The notes: a model not told the origin generated them from the letters alone. Positions 1 through 6,215 are shown, counted from the stretch's first letter. The stretch: 7,191 nucleotides of DNA from Desulfobulbaceae bacterium UBA2276 (GCA_002347085.1 DDWW01000067.1:1-7191), one strand, 5' to 3'. Program-made: numbers and translations.

Positions 1-1658
1 ACCCCCATCCGCTTGATATTCTCCACCACCTTTTCCACCCCGACATCCATACCGATCTTGATGGTGGCCAGATTATACGAATAGGCCAGTCCTTCATGAA
101 AAGGCACCAGCCCATGTTCCTTTTTATCATAATTAGCCGGCCGCCACGCCTTGGCCCCGGCATTGGCAATGGTTACAGCCGTATCCTGGACCGGCGTGGC
201 CAGGGTATAGCCATTGGCAAGGGCCGTCAGATACACCACTGGCTTGATGAGCGAACCGATGGGCCGCCGGGCATCAAGCGCCCGATTAAAGCCAGACTCC
301 ATGGCGTCACGCCCCCCAGCCACGGCCAGGATCTCCCCGCCTTCCCGGCTGCTGACGATGACCGCCCCCTCAAGATCCTTGGCGCCCGCACGTTTCTCCA
401 GGGCGGTCATGGATTCCGCCAGAGTACGTTCCACCTGCATCTGCACCTGGGGATCAAGGGTGGTGAGGATCTTCAGACCATTGGAGATGAGATCTTCCTC
501 GCGATACTCCTCACCCAAGTGACGGCGCACCAGATCGAGAAAGGCGGGATAACGGTTAAACCCGCTCTGGACCATGCCGCCTTTCTCTATTTTGGCCGCC
601 TTGGCCACGATATAATCATCCTCGCTGATCACCCCTTCGGCGCGCATCGCATCGAGGACCACCTGCCGACGTTGCAGACAGCGTTCCGGCTCACGGCGCG
701 GGTCATAATAGGAGGGCCCCTTGATCATCCCCACCAGCATGGCAATCTGGGCAGCAGAGAGATCCTGCAACTCCCGCCGGAAATAAAACTGACTCCCCAG
801 CCCAAAACCATGTACCGCCCGCCCCCGATCCTGGCCGAGAAAGATCTCGTTGGCATAGGCGGTCAGGATCTCGTCCTTGCTGTAATGGGTCTCCAGCAGC
901 AGGGCCATGATAACCTCATTCAACTTGCGTTGCAGGGTGCGTTCGTTATTGAGGAAAAAATTCTTCACTAACTGCTGGGTCAGGGTGCTCCCGCCCTGCA
1001 CCGTCTTTCCGGCACGAATATTCGCCAGCATGGCCCGCATGATCCCCAGGGGATCGACACCGGCATGGGTATAAAAGTGCTGATCTTCGACCGCAATCAA
1101 GGTCTTGATCAATAAGTCGGGAAGCTCCTCACGGCGATAGACAACCCGGTCTTCATTCTCAAGGGGATGAAAACTGCCGATCCGGGCCGGATCAATCCGG
1201 GTCAGAGGAAGCTCGGCCCCGGTATCGCTATTGGAGATTTGCGTGATCACCGCACCGGCAAACGTAACCGTAATCCGGGCCGATTTTTCCAGACCATCGG
1301 CAAAGGCAAAATCCTTGGTCACAAGACGCATGACATTACCGGCAAGCTCATAGCCACCCGGATCTTTTGCCGCCTTGTCCTGACGATAACCAGCAAGCTG
1401 CAATTCCGCAGCAAGCATGGAAGCCGTGAAAGGCAGACCAGGATACAACTCCAGGGGACGGGCATAAACCACGGCCGGCAAGGACCAGCGCTTGCCATCA
1501 AACTTCTGACGGATCACCTTGTCCAGATGGGAGACGTAGAATCCGATGACAACGCAGAGCAGAAGCGTAACCGGCACTGCGATCTTAAACAGGGCCCAGC
1601 CCCACGACATAGAGCGGCGCGGCGGCTTTTTGGGGATTATTTTTCGTTTCACAGGCAA
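1..1658 (-). CDS. mrcB: Bifunctional penicillin-binding protein 1B (peptidoglycan glycosyltransferase/transpeptidase), 3' end outside window
   Basis: Class A PBP that polymerises lipid II into glycan strands and cross-links the peptides, anchored in the inner membrane and facing the periplasm. 552 codons are visible; the C-terminus is cut by the window edge. In order: a basic cytoplasmic tail (residues 1-18, rich in K/R/P); one membrane segment (~21-43); a UB2H-like region (~58-140) beginning SLPAVVYARPLELYPG, which marks the PBP1B rather than the PBP1A branch; and a glycosyltransferase domain with EDQHF (catalytic Glu191), GGSTLTQQLVKN (222-233), RKLNEV (244-249) and a YANEIFLGQ block (268-276). 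The transpeptidase domain has SLIK (Ser469 nucleophile, Lys472) and SYN (527-529). The KTG motif would lie beyond the edge. The start is taken as TTG because AAAGGTG lies 8 nt upstream; a GTG two codons later would be too far from it. It is the first gene after the terminator at 1969-2003, so it should have its own promoter. I could not place one convincingly. Confidence 0.93.
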   Translation of the reverse strand, partial: MPVKRKIIPKKPPRRSMSWGWALFKIAVPVTLLLCVVIGFYVSHLDKVIRQKFDGKRWSLPAVVYARPLELYPGLPFTASMLAAELQLAGYRQDKAAKDPGGYELAGNVMRLVTKDFAFADGLEKSARITVTFAGAVITQISNSDTGAELPLTRIDPARIGSFHPLENEDRVVYRREELPDLLIKTLIAVEDQHFYTHAGVDPLGIMRAMLANIRAGKTVQGGSTLTQQLVKNFFLNNERTLQRKLNEVIMALLLETHYSKDEILTAYANEIFLGQDRGRAVHGFGLGSQFYFRRELQDLSAAQIAMLVGMIKGPSYYDPRREPERCLQRRQVVLDAMRAEGVISEDDYIVAKAAKIEKGGMVQSGFNRYPAFLDLVRRHLGEEYREEDLISNGLKILTTLDPQVQMQVERTLAESMTALEKRAGAKDLEGAVIVSSREGGEILAVAGGRDAMESGFNRALDARRPIGSLIKPVVYLTALANGYTLATPVQDTAVTIANAGAKAWRPANYDKKEHGLVPFHEGLAYSYNLATIKIGMDVGVEKVVENIKRMG

Positions 1659-1666
1659 GATTGACG

Positions 1667-1673
1667 CACCTTT
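1667..1673 (-). promoter_or_regulatory. Ribosome binding site of mrcB
   Basis: On the minus strand this reads AAAGGTG and ends 8 nt before a TTG codon at 1658. It is the only good Shine-Dalgarno-like match near the start of the gene. It favours TTG (1658) over the GTG at 1652, for which the spacing would be 14 nt. No ATG occurs upstream in frame before the membrane segment. Confidence 0.6.
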
Positions 1674-1688
1674 ACACTTATAATTATT

Positions 1689-1792
1689 AAGCCGTTATTC
1701 AAAGCTGACTGTAACATTAAAATATTCGCAAACGGCATAAAGGGGCCGTAACAAAATGGATAAAAACGTAATGATTATTCTGTAACGACCCC
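1689..1792 (+). repeat. Degenerate ~104-bp copy of a palindromic intergenic element (copy B)
   Basis: The segment sits just upstream of mrcB. Aligned by eye with the minus strand of 4761-4861 it keeps the same overall length and the same landmarks at the same offsets: AGCCGTT near the start, the block ACGGCATAAAG (1732-1742) in the middle followed directly by GCCGTAAC (1745-1752), and GTAACG near the end. It also contains its own imperfect inverted repeat, AAGGGGCCGTAAC (1740-1752) against GTAACGACCCCTT (1782-1794), 11 of 13 positions pairing. It has no coding capacity. It may be a decayed miniature inverted-repeat element or a REP-like family member; that assignment is inference. Confidence 0.5.
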
Positions 1793-1968
1793 TTGTATGA
1801 TCGTCGGCAGATGTAGCCTACCAGTCGCCACGCCAATCGACATCAACTAGGATAGAGCAATCGACCCTGTTACACAAAGAAAAACGCTCCCCCGAACAAT
1901 CTACTCAACTCAACTCAAACAATCAATCAATCAGCACATACAAAGGGCAAGAGGCCTCCCTGAAAAGA
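1793..1968. other. Non-coding spacer with simple micro-repeats
   Basis: No gene, RNA or clear promoter could be supported here. The visible structure is slight: the octamer CAATCGAC occurs twice (near 1832 and 1859), followed by three tandem ACTCA units (1903-1917) and three tandem AATC units (1921-1932). The stretch lies between the terminator of the glycolytic operon and the palindromic element upstream of mrcB, so the mrcB promoter probably lies in this stretch or inside the element. Confidence 0.5.
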
Positions 1969-2003
1969 AAAAACCCGCTCATCATTGCTGATTGCGGGTT
2001 TTT
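1969..2003 (-). terminator. Rho-independent terminator of the gap-pgk-tpiA-secG-tRNA operon
   Basis: AAAAACCCGC (1969-1978) and GCGGGTTTTT (1994-2003) form a perfect 10-bp stem; the short arms ATCA/TGAT inside the loop can extend it. Read on the minus strand the hairpin is followed by TTTTTTCTTTTC, a good U-tract. It lies about 40 nt past the 3' end of the tRNA, which is the expected place for the end of the transcript. It has T residues on both sides and could also act in the other direction, but no plus-strand gene ends here. Confidence 0.85.
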
Positions 2004-2044
2004 CAAACTATAAACATTATGGAATCTAATGGAACTCAAAAAAA

Positions 2045-2130
2045 TGGTGCCGCAGGCGAGAGTCGAACTCGCACGACCGTAGGTCGCTACCCCCTCAAGA
2101 TAGTGTGTCTACCAATTCCACCACTGCGGC
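2045..2130 (-). tRNA. tRNA-Leu, anticodon GAG
   Basis: The 86-nt minus-strand gene folds as a class II tRNA. The acceptor arms GCCGCAG and CTGCGGC pair fully, followed by A and an encoded CCA (2047-2045). The D-arm has the usual GGTGGAATTGGTAGA pattern. The anticodon stem CTATC/GGTAG encloses the loop TTGAGGG with anticodon GAG at 2096-2094, reading CUC/CUU leucine codons. There is a long variable arm (CGACC-TAC-GGTCG) and a T-arm GCGAG-TTCGACT-CTCGC. It begins 19 nt after the secG stop, with no promoter evident between them, so it is probably cut out of the secG transcript. E. coli has the same arrangement, with tRNA-Leu(GAG) leuU downstream of secG. Confidence 0.97.
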
Positions 2131-2149
2131 ACATTTTTTTAATTTGGGT

Positions 2150-2536
2150 CTATTTTTTCGTTTCTCCTTCAGCAGGAGTTACATCTTTACTCTCGGGAGT
2201 GGCCACTGGCATGGGGATAACTTTTTCCTCTTGCTTGGTCTTGCCTTCCACCTTTTCTACTGTTGCCGCCTTGGGCTTAGCCAACTCAGTCATTACCGAA
2301 CCGGTACTCTTGCTGGATGACAAATAGGCAAGGGTAACGGAAGTCAACATGAAGATAATTGCCACCGTAGTGGTAATCTTGTTCAATAAGGGAACCGGCC
2401 CTTCGGTACCGAACAGAGACTGGCCCGAACCACCAAATGTTGCCCCGGCATCCGCCCCTTTGCCATGCTGAAGCAGGACAATCACGATCAAAAAGAGACA
2501 GACCGCTACATGGACAACTGTAAGTAAGGTGATCAT
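2150..2536 (-). CDS. secG: Preprotein translocase subunit SecG
   Basis: Small inner-membrane subunit of the SecYEG channel that assists SecA-driven export. The 128-aa product has two hydrophobic segments (about 2-22 and 52-72). They flank the family's glycine-rich cytoplasmic loop, which here reads QHGKGADAGATFGGSG followed by QSLFGTEGP; this is diagnostic for SecG. After the second segment comes a hydrophilic tail of about 55 residues rich in Lys, Glu, Pro and Thr, typical of the variable C-terminus in this family. The gene starts 10 nt after the tpiA stop. The Shine-Dalgarno signal is poor (a GAGATATAG stretch overlapping the end of tpiA, too far upstream), so translation may be coupled to tpiA. 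A tRNA-Leu gene follows at once. Confidence 0.93.
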   Translation of the reverse strand: MITLLTVVHVAVCLFLIVIVLLQHGKGADAGATFGGSGQSLFGTEGPVPLLNKITTTVAIIFMLTSVTLAYLSSSKSTGSVMTELAKPKAATVEKVEGKTKQEEKVIPMPVATPESKDVTPAEGETKK

Positions 2537-2546
2537 CAGAAACTAT

Positions 2547-3326
2547 CTATATCTCTTGAAAGTGAATTATTCGTCCAAATGACTGGGCATTGAGGGCTGC
2601 GCCACCAACTAAGGCACCGTCAATATCGTCTTGGGCCATCAAGGCATCAATATTATCAGGCTTAACCGAGCCACCATACAATATTCGTATCTGATCGGCA
2701 ATATCTTTTTCATACATTTCTGCCACCAGGTTCCGAATAAAGGCGTGTACCTCTTGAGCCTGTTCCGTGCTGGCTGTCTTACCCGTCCCAATCGCCCATA
2801 CCGGCTCATAAGCAAGGATGACTGCTGCCATTTCCGTGGCCCCAACGCCCGCCAGCCCGGCTCTGATCTGCCCCTCCACACACTTGCAGGTCTGCCCGTT
2901 CTCCCGTTCGTCCAGGGTTTCCCCAACACAGAGGATAGGCAGAAGCCCAAAGGCTATGGCACCACGGAGCCGTTTGTTGATCAGGCCGTTATCCTCATGA
3001 AAAATCTGCCGTCTCTCAGAATGACCAACAATGGCCGCACCCCCGCCGGCATCCAGCACCATCAAAGGCGAGATCTCACCGGTAAAGGCCCCTTCTGCCT
3101 CCCAGCAGACATTCTGGGCCGCAATATGCACTCCTGTATCGGCAACAATATGAGCAACCTGACTGAGCACGGTAAAGGGGGGGGCCAACACCACATCCCG
3201 ACCTTCAAGGCCAGCGCAGTTTTTAGCAATATCAGCAGCCAGATGACAGGCATCAAGGACAGTCATGTGCATCTTCCAGTTTCCAACAAGCAATGGCCTT
3301 CTTTTACTGCTCTGCATACTCTTCAT
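2547..3326 (-). CDS. tpiA: Triose-phosphate isomerase
   Basis: Cytosolic (beta/alpha)8 enzyme interconverting dihydroxyacetone phosphate and glyceraldehyde 3-phosphate. The 259-aa product is of normal length. All key elements are visible: GNWKMH with Asn16 and Lys18, VGHSERR with the catalytic His102, AYEPVWAIGTGK with the catalytic Glu174 followed by the mobile loop, YGGSVKPDN (217-225) and the phosphate-binding GGAAL near 241-245. The start at 3326 is chosen because CAGGAG lies 6 nt upstream and because the protein then begins a few residues before the first strand. The frame stays open for 27 codons further upstream to a TTG at 3407, but that stretch resembles no TIM N-terminus. It lies 208 nt downstream of pgk and 10 nt upstream of secG in the same direction. 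Confidence 0.96.
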   Translation of the reverse strand: MKSMQSSKRRPLLVGNWKMHMTVLDACHLAADIAKNCAGLEGRDVVLAPPFTVLSQVAHIVADTGVHIAAQNVCWEAEGAFTGEISPLMVLDAGGGAAIVGHSERRQIFHEDNGLINKRLRGAIAFGLLPILCVGETLDERENGQTCKCVEGQIRAGLAGVGATEMAAVILAYEPVWAIGTGKTASTEQAQEVHAFIRNLVAEMYEKDIADQIRILYGGSVKPDNIDALMAQDDIDGALVGGAALNAQSFGRIIHFQEI

Positions 3327-3332
3327 GATTGG

Positions 3333-3338
3333 CTCCTG
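3333..3338 (-). promoter_or_regulatory. Ribosome binding site of tpiA
   Basis: On the minus strand it reads CAGGAG, 6 nt before the ATG at 3326. It settles the tpiA start against the longer open frame that reaches back to 3407. Confidence 0.7.
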
Positions 3339-3414
3339 AATCAGGTATTTGCTACTCTGCTTATACAGATACTCTCGATGCTCGATAATTCTGGTCGCCC
3401 TGGCCAAGACACAT

Positions 3415-3494
3415 CCCCTGTCACAAGCGACACCGGGGAGTCGTTGACGTCCCGCACCATTCAGCCTAACCCCGACAAACGGGGAACAAGCCCC
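3415..3494 (-). other. Hairpin-rich part of the 208-nt pgk-tpiA spacer
   Basis: The spacer 3327-3534 encodes no recognisable product. It can form a bulged 8-bp hairpin, CCCCTGTC (3415-3422) against GACA-CC-GGGG (3429-3438). It also holds two mutually exclusive 4-bp G/C hairpins that share the GGGG at 3481-3484: with CCCC at 3470-3473 or with CCCC at 3491-3494. None is followed by a U-tract, so these are not simple terminators. They may affect mRNA processing or stability between pgk and tpiA; this is inference. Confidence 0.3.
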
Positions 3495-3534
3495 TTTACG
3501 AAAAATTCTTCACAAAAAGCCTGCAAATATTTTT

Positions 3535-4713
3535 TTAAGGGACTAAAGCATCAACTCCCGGCAAACTTTTCCCTTCCATCAACTGGAGAAAGGCTCCGCC
3601 ACCAGTTGACATATAGGAGATATTCCTGGCCTCACCAGATTTCTTCACCGCCGCATTGGAATCCCCACCACCCGTCACCGACAGGGCATGAGACGAGGCA
3701 ATCGCATGACACATGGCCATGGTCCCCCGGGCAAAGGCATCCATTTCAAAGGCTCCCATCGGCCCATTCCAGACGATAGTCCTGACATCGGCCAAGGCCT
3801 CCTGAAAACAGATGGTCGAGGCCGGACCAATATCAAGGGCCATCCAACCCTCGGGAATATCCTGAGCAGTGACGTTCTTCACGATTGCATCGGGGGCAAA
3901 ACGATCCGCCACCACAAAATCCACGGGGAAATAGAGTTTCACGCCCTTTTCTTGTGCAGTCTGGACTAATTGCCGGGCGGTATCGAGCAGATCATCCTCG
4001 GTCTTGGAGGCACCAACCGCAATGCCCTGGCTCTTCAAAAAAGTATTGGCCATTGCCCCGCCGATGATCATCCGATCCACTTTATCGAGCATATTCTGCA
4101 AGGCGCCTAATTTGGACGAGACCTTGGCCCCACCGACAATAGCCATCAGGGGGCGGACAGGTTCGGCCATCGCCTTGCGGAAAAAATCCATCTCGGTCTC
4201 AAGAAGCAAGCCAGCACCCCGCTCCGCAACCAGCTTAGGGACGCTCGCCACCGAGGCATGGGCCCGATGGGAAGCGGCAAAGGCGTCATTGATATAGACG
4301 TCGGCCAACCGTGCCAGTTTTTCCGCGAACCCGGGCTCATTATCAGTCTCTTCCTGATGAAAACGCAAGTTCTCCAGAAGCAGCACCTCACCTGGTTGCA
4401 GGGCCGCTACCAGGGCCTCGGTTTCATCTCCAATACAATCAGGGGCTAAACGCACCTCGCGTCCAATCAGGGTAGAAAGATGGGCTGCCACCGGGGCCAG
4501 GCTGTAGGCCGCGACCCGCTGTCCTTTCGGCCGGCCCATATGGGTGCAGAGGATCAGCTTTCCTTTCTGCTCCAAGACATATTGAAGCGTAGGCAAGGCC
4601 ATACGGATACGGATATCGTCGGTAATCGCCCCCTGCTCATCCATAGGGACGTTAAAATCGACACGCACCAATATCCGTTTGCCGGAAAGTTCAAAATCAC
4701 GGACCGTCTTCAT
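3535..4713 (-). CDS. pgk: Phosphoglycerate kinase
   Basis: Cytosolic two-domain kinase that moves phosphate between 1,3-bisphosphoglycerate and ADP in glycolysis, and runs in reverse in gluconeogenesis. The 392-aa product is of standard length. The N-terminal substrate domain has RVDFNVP (17-23), DDIRIR (32-37) with a substrate-binding Arg, THMGRPKG (57-64), ENLRFHQEE (114-122) and a DAFAASHRAHAS stretch (143-154). The nucleotide domain has GGAKVSSK (194-201), WNGPMGAFE (315-323), TGGGDSNAA (347-355) and STGGGAFLQL (369-378). The ATG has AAGGAGG 9 nt upstream, the strongest Shine-Dalgarno in the window. It lies downstream of gap in the same direction. A palindromic element (4761-4861) fills most of the 146-nt gap-pgk spacer. 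Confidence 0.97.
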   Translation of the reverse strand: MKTVRDFELSGKRILVRVDFNVPMDEQGAITDDIRIRMALPTLQYVLEQKGKLILCTHMGRPKGQRVAAYSLAPVAAHLSTLIGREVRLAPDCIGDETEALVAALQPGEVLLLENLRFHQEETDNEPGFAEKLARLADVYINDAFAASHRAHASVASVPKLVAERGAGLLLETEMDFFRKAMAEPVRPLMAIVGGAKVSSKLGALQNMLDKVDRMIIGGAMANTFLKSQGIAVGASKTEDDLLDTARQLVQTAQEKGVKLYFPVDFVVADRFAPDAIVKNVTAQDIPEGWMALDIGPASTICFQEALADVRTIVWNGPMGAFEMDAFARGTMAMCHAIASSHALSVTGGGDSNAAVKKSGEARNISYMSTGGGAFLQLMEGKSLPGVDALVP

Positions 4714-4760
4714 CGCCTCACTCCTCCTTTTCGGGCAGAGAACTTTTCCAGAAAATTCAA

Positions 4761-4861
4761 GAGCCGTTACGAAATAACTTGGCCATTCATACTCGTTCCG
4801 TTACGGCTCTTTATGCCGTAACGGTCAATCAAATGGCTATGTTATTTTGTTACAACGGCTC
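4761..4861 (-). repeat. ~101-bp nested palindromic element between gap and pgk (copy A)
   Basis: The outer arms GAGCCGTTACGAAATAAC (from 4761) and GTTATTTTGTTACAACGGCTC (to 4861) are inverted copies with a 3-nt difference in length. The pairing continues inward through GGCCAT and ATGGCTAT. The centre is a perfect 10-bp stem, CCGTTACGGC (4798-4807) and GCCGTAACGG (4815-4824), with the 7-nt loop TCTTTAT. The element overlaps the gap stop codon by two bases and ends 47 nt before the pgk ATG. There is no U-tract, so it is not a typical terminator. The shape suits a miniature inverted-repeat (MITE-like) or REP/BIME-like element; in the mRNA it would form a long hairpin between gap and pgk. A diverged relative lies at 1689-1792. 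Confidence 0.75.
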
Positions 4862-6077
4862 ACAGCATCTTGTCGGCAACCTGAACCGTCAGATCACCCA
4901 GCATATTGGTGTAGCTCCCCAGCTCATTGTCGTACCAGCCATAAACCACCGCCTGGGTCACCGGTACACTGAGGATACGATCAGCGCCTGCGCCCAGGGA
5001 ACAGGATTTGATCTTGTCCAGATTCACGGCAATGGAGGCCGTGCGGGTATGCGTCTCCGTGCCTTCAATAACGGCTGCCGCCTCCGGCACCCCGATGATA
5101 TCAGAGGAGACATTCTGTTCCTCTGTGTATTCGAGATAGGGTGAGTTTTGGGCATACTCACGGTAAATAGCATTGATTCGCTCTCTTTTGAGCGGGCTCT
5201 CAATATCATCCTGGACATTCAGTACCAGCACGATCAAAGAACCGGTTGAAGTCGGGATGCGCACCGATTCGGCAATAAAGCCGATGGACTTCATCTCGGG
5301 GATAACCAGGGCCAGGGCCTTGGCCGCGCCCGTGGTCGTGAGAATAATGTTATTGAGGATAGACCGGTTCTTGCGCAGATCAACCGCCCCGCTTTTGGGC
5401 AGACGATCGAGTACCTGCTGACTCCCCGTTGCCGCGTGGATCGTCACCATGGAGGCTGAAAGAAAATTCTCCGCCCCGATACTCTCCATCAAGGGTTTGA
5501 TCATATAAGAGAGACAGGTCGTCGTGCAGGAGGCCGCGGAAATCAGGGAGTGGCGCGAGGCGTCATAATCCTCATCATTGATACCCATCACTGTGGTCAC
5601 CGCATCTGCCGGCATGTCCATGCCCTTTGACTTGATCTTAAAAGGGGCTGAGAGCAAGACCTTTTCCGCCCCGGCCTGGAGATGGCCGCGCAACGCCCCC
5701 CACTTGGCATCAGCATCGGCAGTCGGATCAGTAAAGGCCCCGGTGGTATCCACCACCAGCTTGACCCCGTTCGCCTGCCAGGCAATGTCCTTGGGATCAC
5801 GGGCGCTCCGCAGAAAGGTCACCGGCACGCCATTGATAACCATGCTCCCTTTTTCCTCATCCAGACCCTCGATTACCCGCCCCCCCTTATGCCCATGGAG
5901 ATACAAGCCCAGACGGCCATACGAGGAATCCCGCTCGATACAGGAGGCCAGATCATTCAATCCCCGACCGATCTCACGACCAACATTGACGGTAATTTCA
6001 GAAAAATGTTTTCTTGAGACATGATGCCAGAGTGACAGTTTCCCGATTCGACCAAGGCCGTTAATCCCTAATTTCAT
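4860..6077 (-). CDS. gap: Glyceraldehyde-3-phosphate dehydrogenase, divergent long form
   Basis: Oxidises and phosphorylates glyceraldehyde 3-phosphate to 1,3-bisphosphoglycerate. The 405-aa product is about 70 residues longer than common GAPDHs, but the fold markers are in order: INGLGRIGK (5-13), a DTTGAFTD block (110-117), SAASCTTTC with catalytic Cys184, TIHAAT with catalytic His214 and Thr216, TTTGAAKAL (247-255), VRIPT with Arg273 for phosphate binding, and WYDNE (381-385). Oddities: the Asn of the usual SCTTNC is Thr187. By spacing from the Gly motif, the usual NAD-selecting Asp (position 32) is Val in the stretch ITVNVGREIGR. Insertions lie near 36-40, 60-78, 121-131 and 146-158. The start has AAGGAG 10 nt upstream. 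It is the first gene of the gap-pgk-tpiA-secG operon, which supports a glycolytic/gluconeogenic role. Cofactor preference is uncertain. Confidence 0.92.
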   Translation of the reverse strand: MKLGINGLGRIGKLSLWHHVSRKHFSEITVNVGREIGRGLNDLASCIERDSSYGRLGLYLHGHKGGRVIEGLDEEKGSMVINGVPVTFLRSARDPKDIAWQANGVKLVVDTTGAFTDPTADADAKWGALRGHLQAGAEKVLLSAPFKIKSKGMDMPADAVTTVMGINDEDYDASRHSLISAASCTTTCLSYMIKPLMESIGAENFLSASMVTIHAATGSQQVLDRLPKSGAVDLRKNRSILNNIILTTTGAAKALALVIPEMKSIGFIAESVRIPTSTGSLIVLVLNVQDDIESPLKRERINAIYREYAQNSPYLEYTEEQNVSSDIIGVPEAAAVIEGTETHTRTASIAVNLDKIKSCSLGAGADRILSVPVTQAVVYGWYDNELGSYTNMLGDLTVQVADKML

Positions 6078-6126
6078 GGCAATGCTTCTCCTTTACGGGT
6101 AAAATAATGCTCGAATACAAATATCG

Positions 6127-6156
6127 CGTTCCGCAATAGAGTATGCTTGCGGAACG
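6127..6156 (-). promoter_or_regulatory. Perfect 10-bp inverted repeat upstream of gap, possible operator or leader hairpin
   Basis: CGTTCCGCAA (6127-6136) and TTGCGGAACG (6147-6156) are exact inverted copies separated by 10 nt. The site lies 50-80 nt before the gap ATG, where promoter or leader sequence is expected. On the minus strand the sequence TTGACG, a good -35 match, overlaps its upstream edge; any -10 at normal spacing (TATTGC) is poor. It could be a regulator binding site or a hairpin in the mRNA leader. There is no U-tract, so termination is unlikely. Confidence 0.45.
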
Positions 6157-6175
6157 TCAACATGCACAAAGCTCC

Positions 6176-6215
6176 AGAACCAATAGAACCAACAGAGCCA
6201 ACAAAAACGTTGGCT
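6176..6215 (+). repeat. Three tandem 9-bp repeats running into a small hairpin, upstream of queC
   Basis: The units AGAACCAAT (6176-6184), AGAACCAAC (6185-6193) and AGAGCCAAC (6194-6202) are head to tail. The last one forms the left arm of a 7-bp hairpin, AGCCAAC (6196-6202) and GTTGGCT (6209-6215), with loop AAAAAC. It lies in the 202-bp divergent gap/queC spacer. No T-tract follows. The function is unknown; it could be short regulator sites or slippage-generated repeats. Confidence 0.4.

Noticed and set aside
96..971. Plus-strand open frame of 291 codons
   Set aside because: It lies antisense inside the PBP1B gene, whose minus-strand frame carries every glycosyltransferase and transpeptidase motif. 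The plus-strand product has low-complexity His/Arg/Pro content and no recognisable domain.
1674..1720. Promoter of mrcB built on TATAAG next to the ribosome binding site
   Set aside because: A -10 element there would put the transcription start at the Shine-Dalgarno sequence, leaving almost no leader, and the -35 spacing is wrong.
3327..3407. 27-residue N-terminal extension of tpiA from a TTG codon
   Set aside because: The ATG at 3326 has CAGGAG at 6-nt spacing and gives a normal TIM length. The extension resembles no TIM N-terminus.
2631..3779. Plus-strand open frame of 382 codons
   Set aside because: It is antisense to tpiA, the spacer and the end of pgk, all clearly coding or accounted for on the minus strand. 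The product has no family features and no good ribosome binding site was seen.
4798..4824. Rho-independent terminator after gap
   Set aside because: The 10-bp stem is strong, but no run of T follows on either strand, and pgk continues in the same direction as part of the same functional cluster.
5578..6024. Plus-strand open frames over the 5' half of gap
   Set aside because: These are shadows of the GAPDH gene, whose minus-strand motifs are unambiguous.
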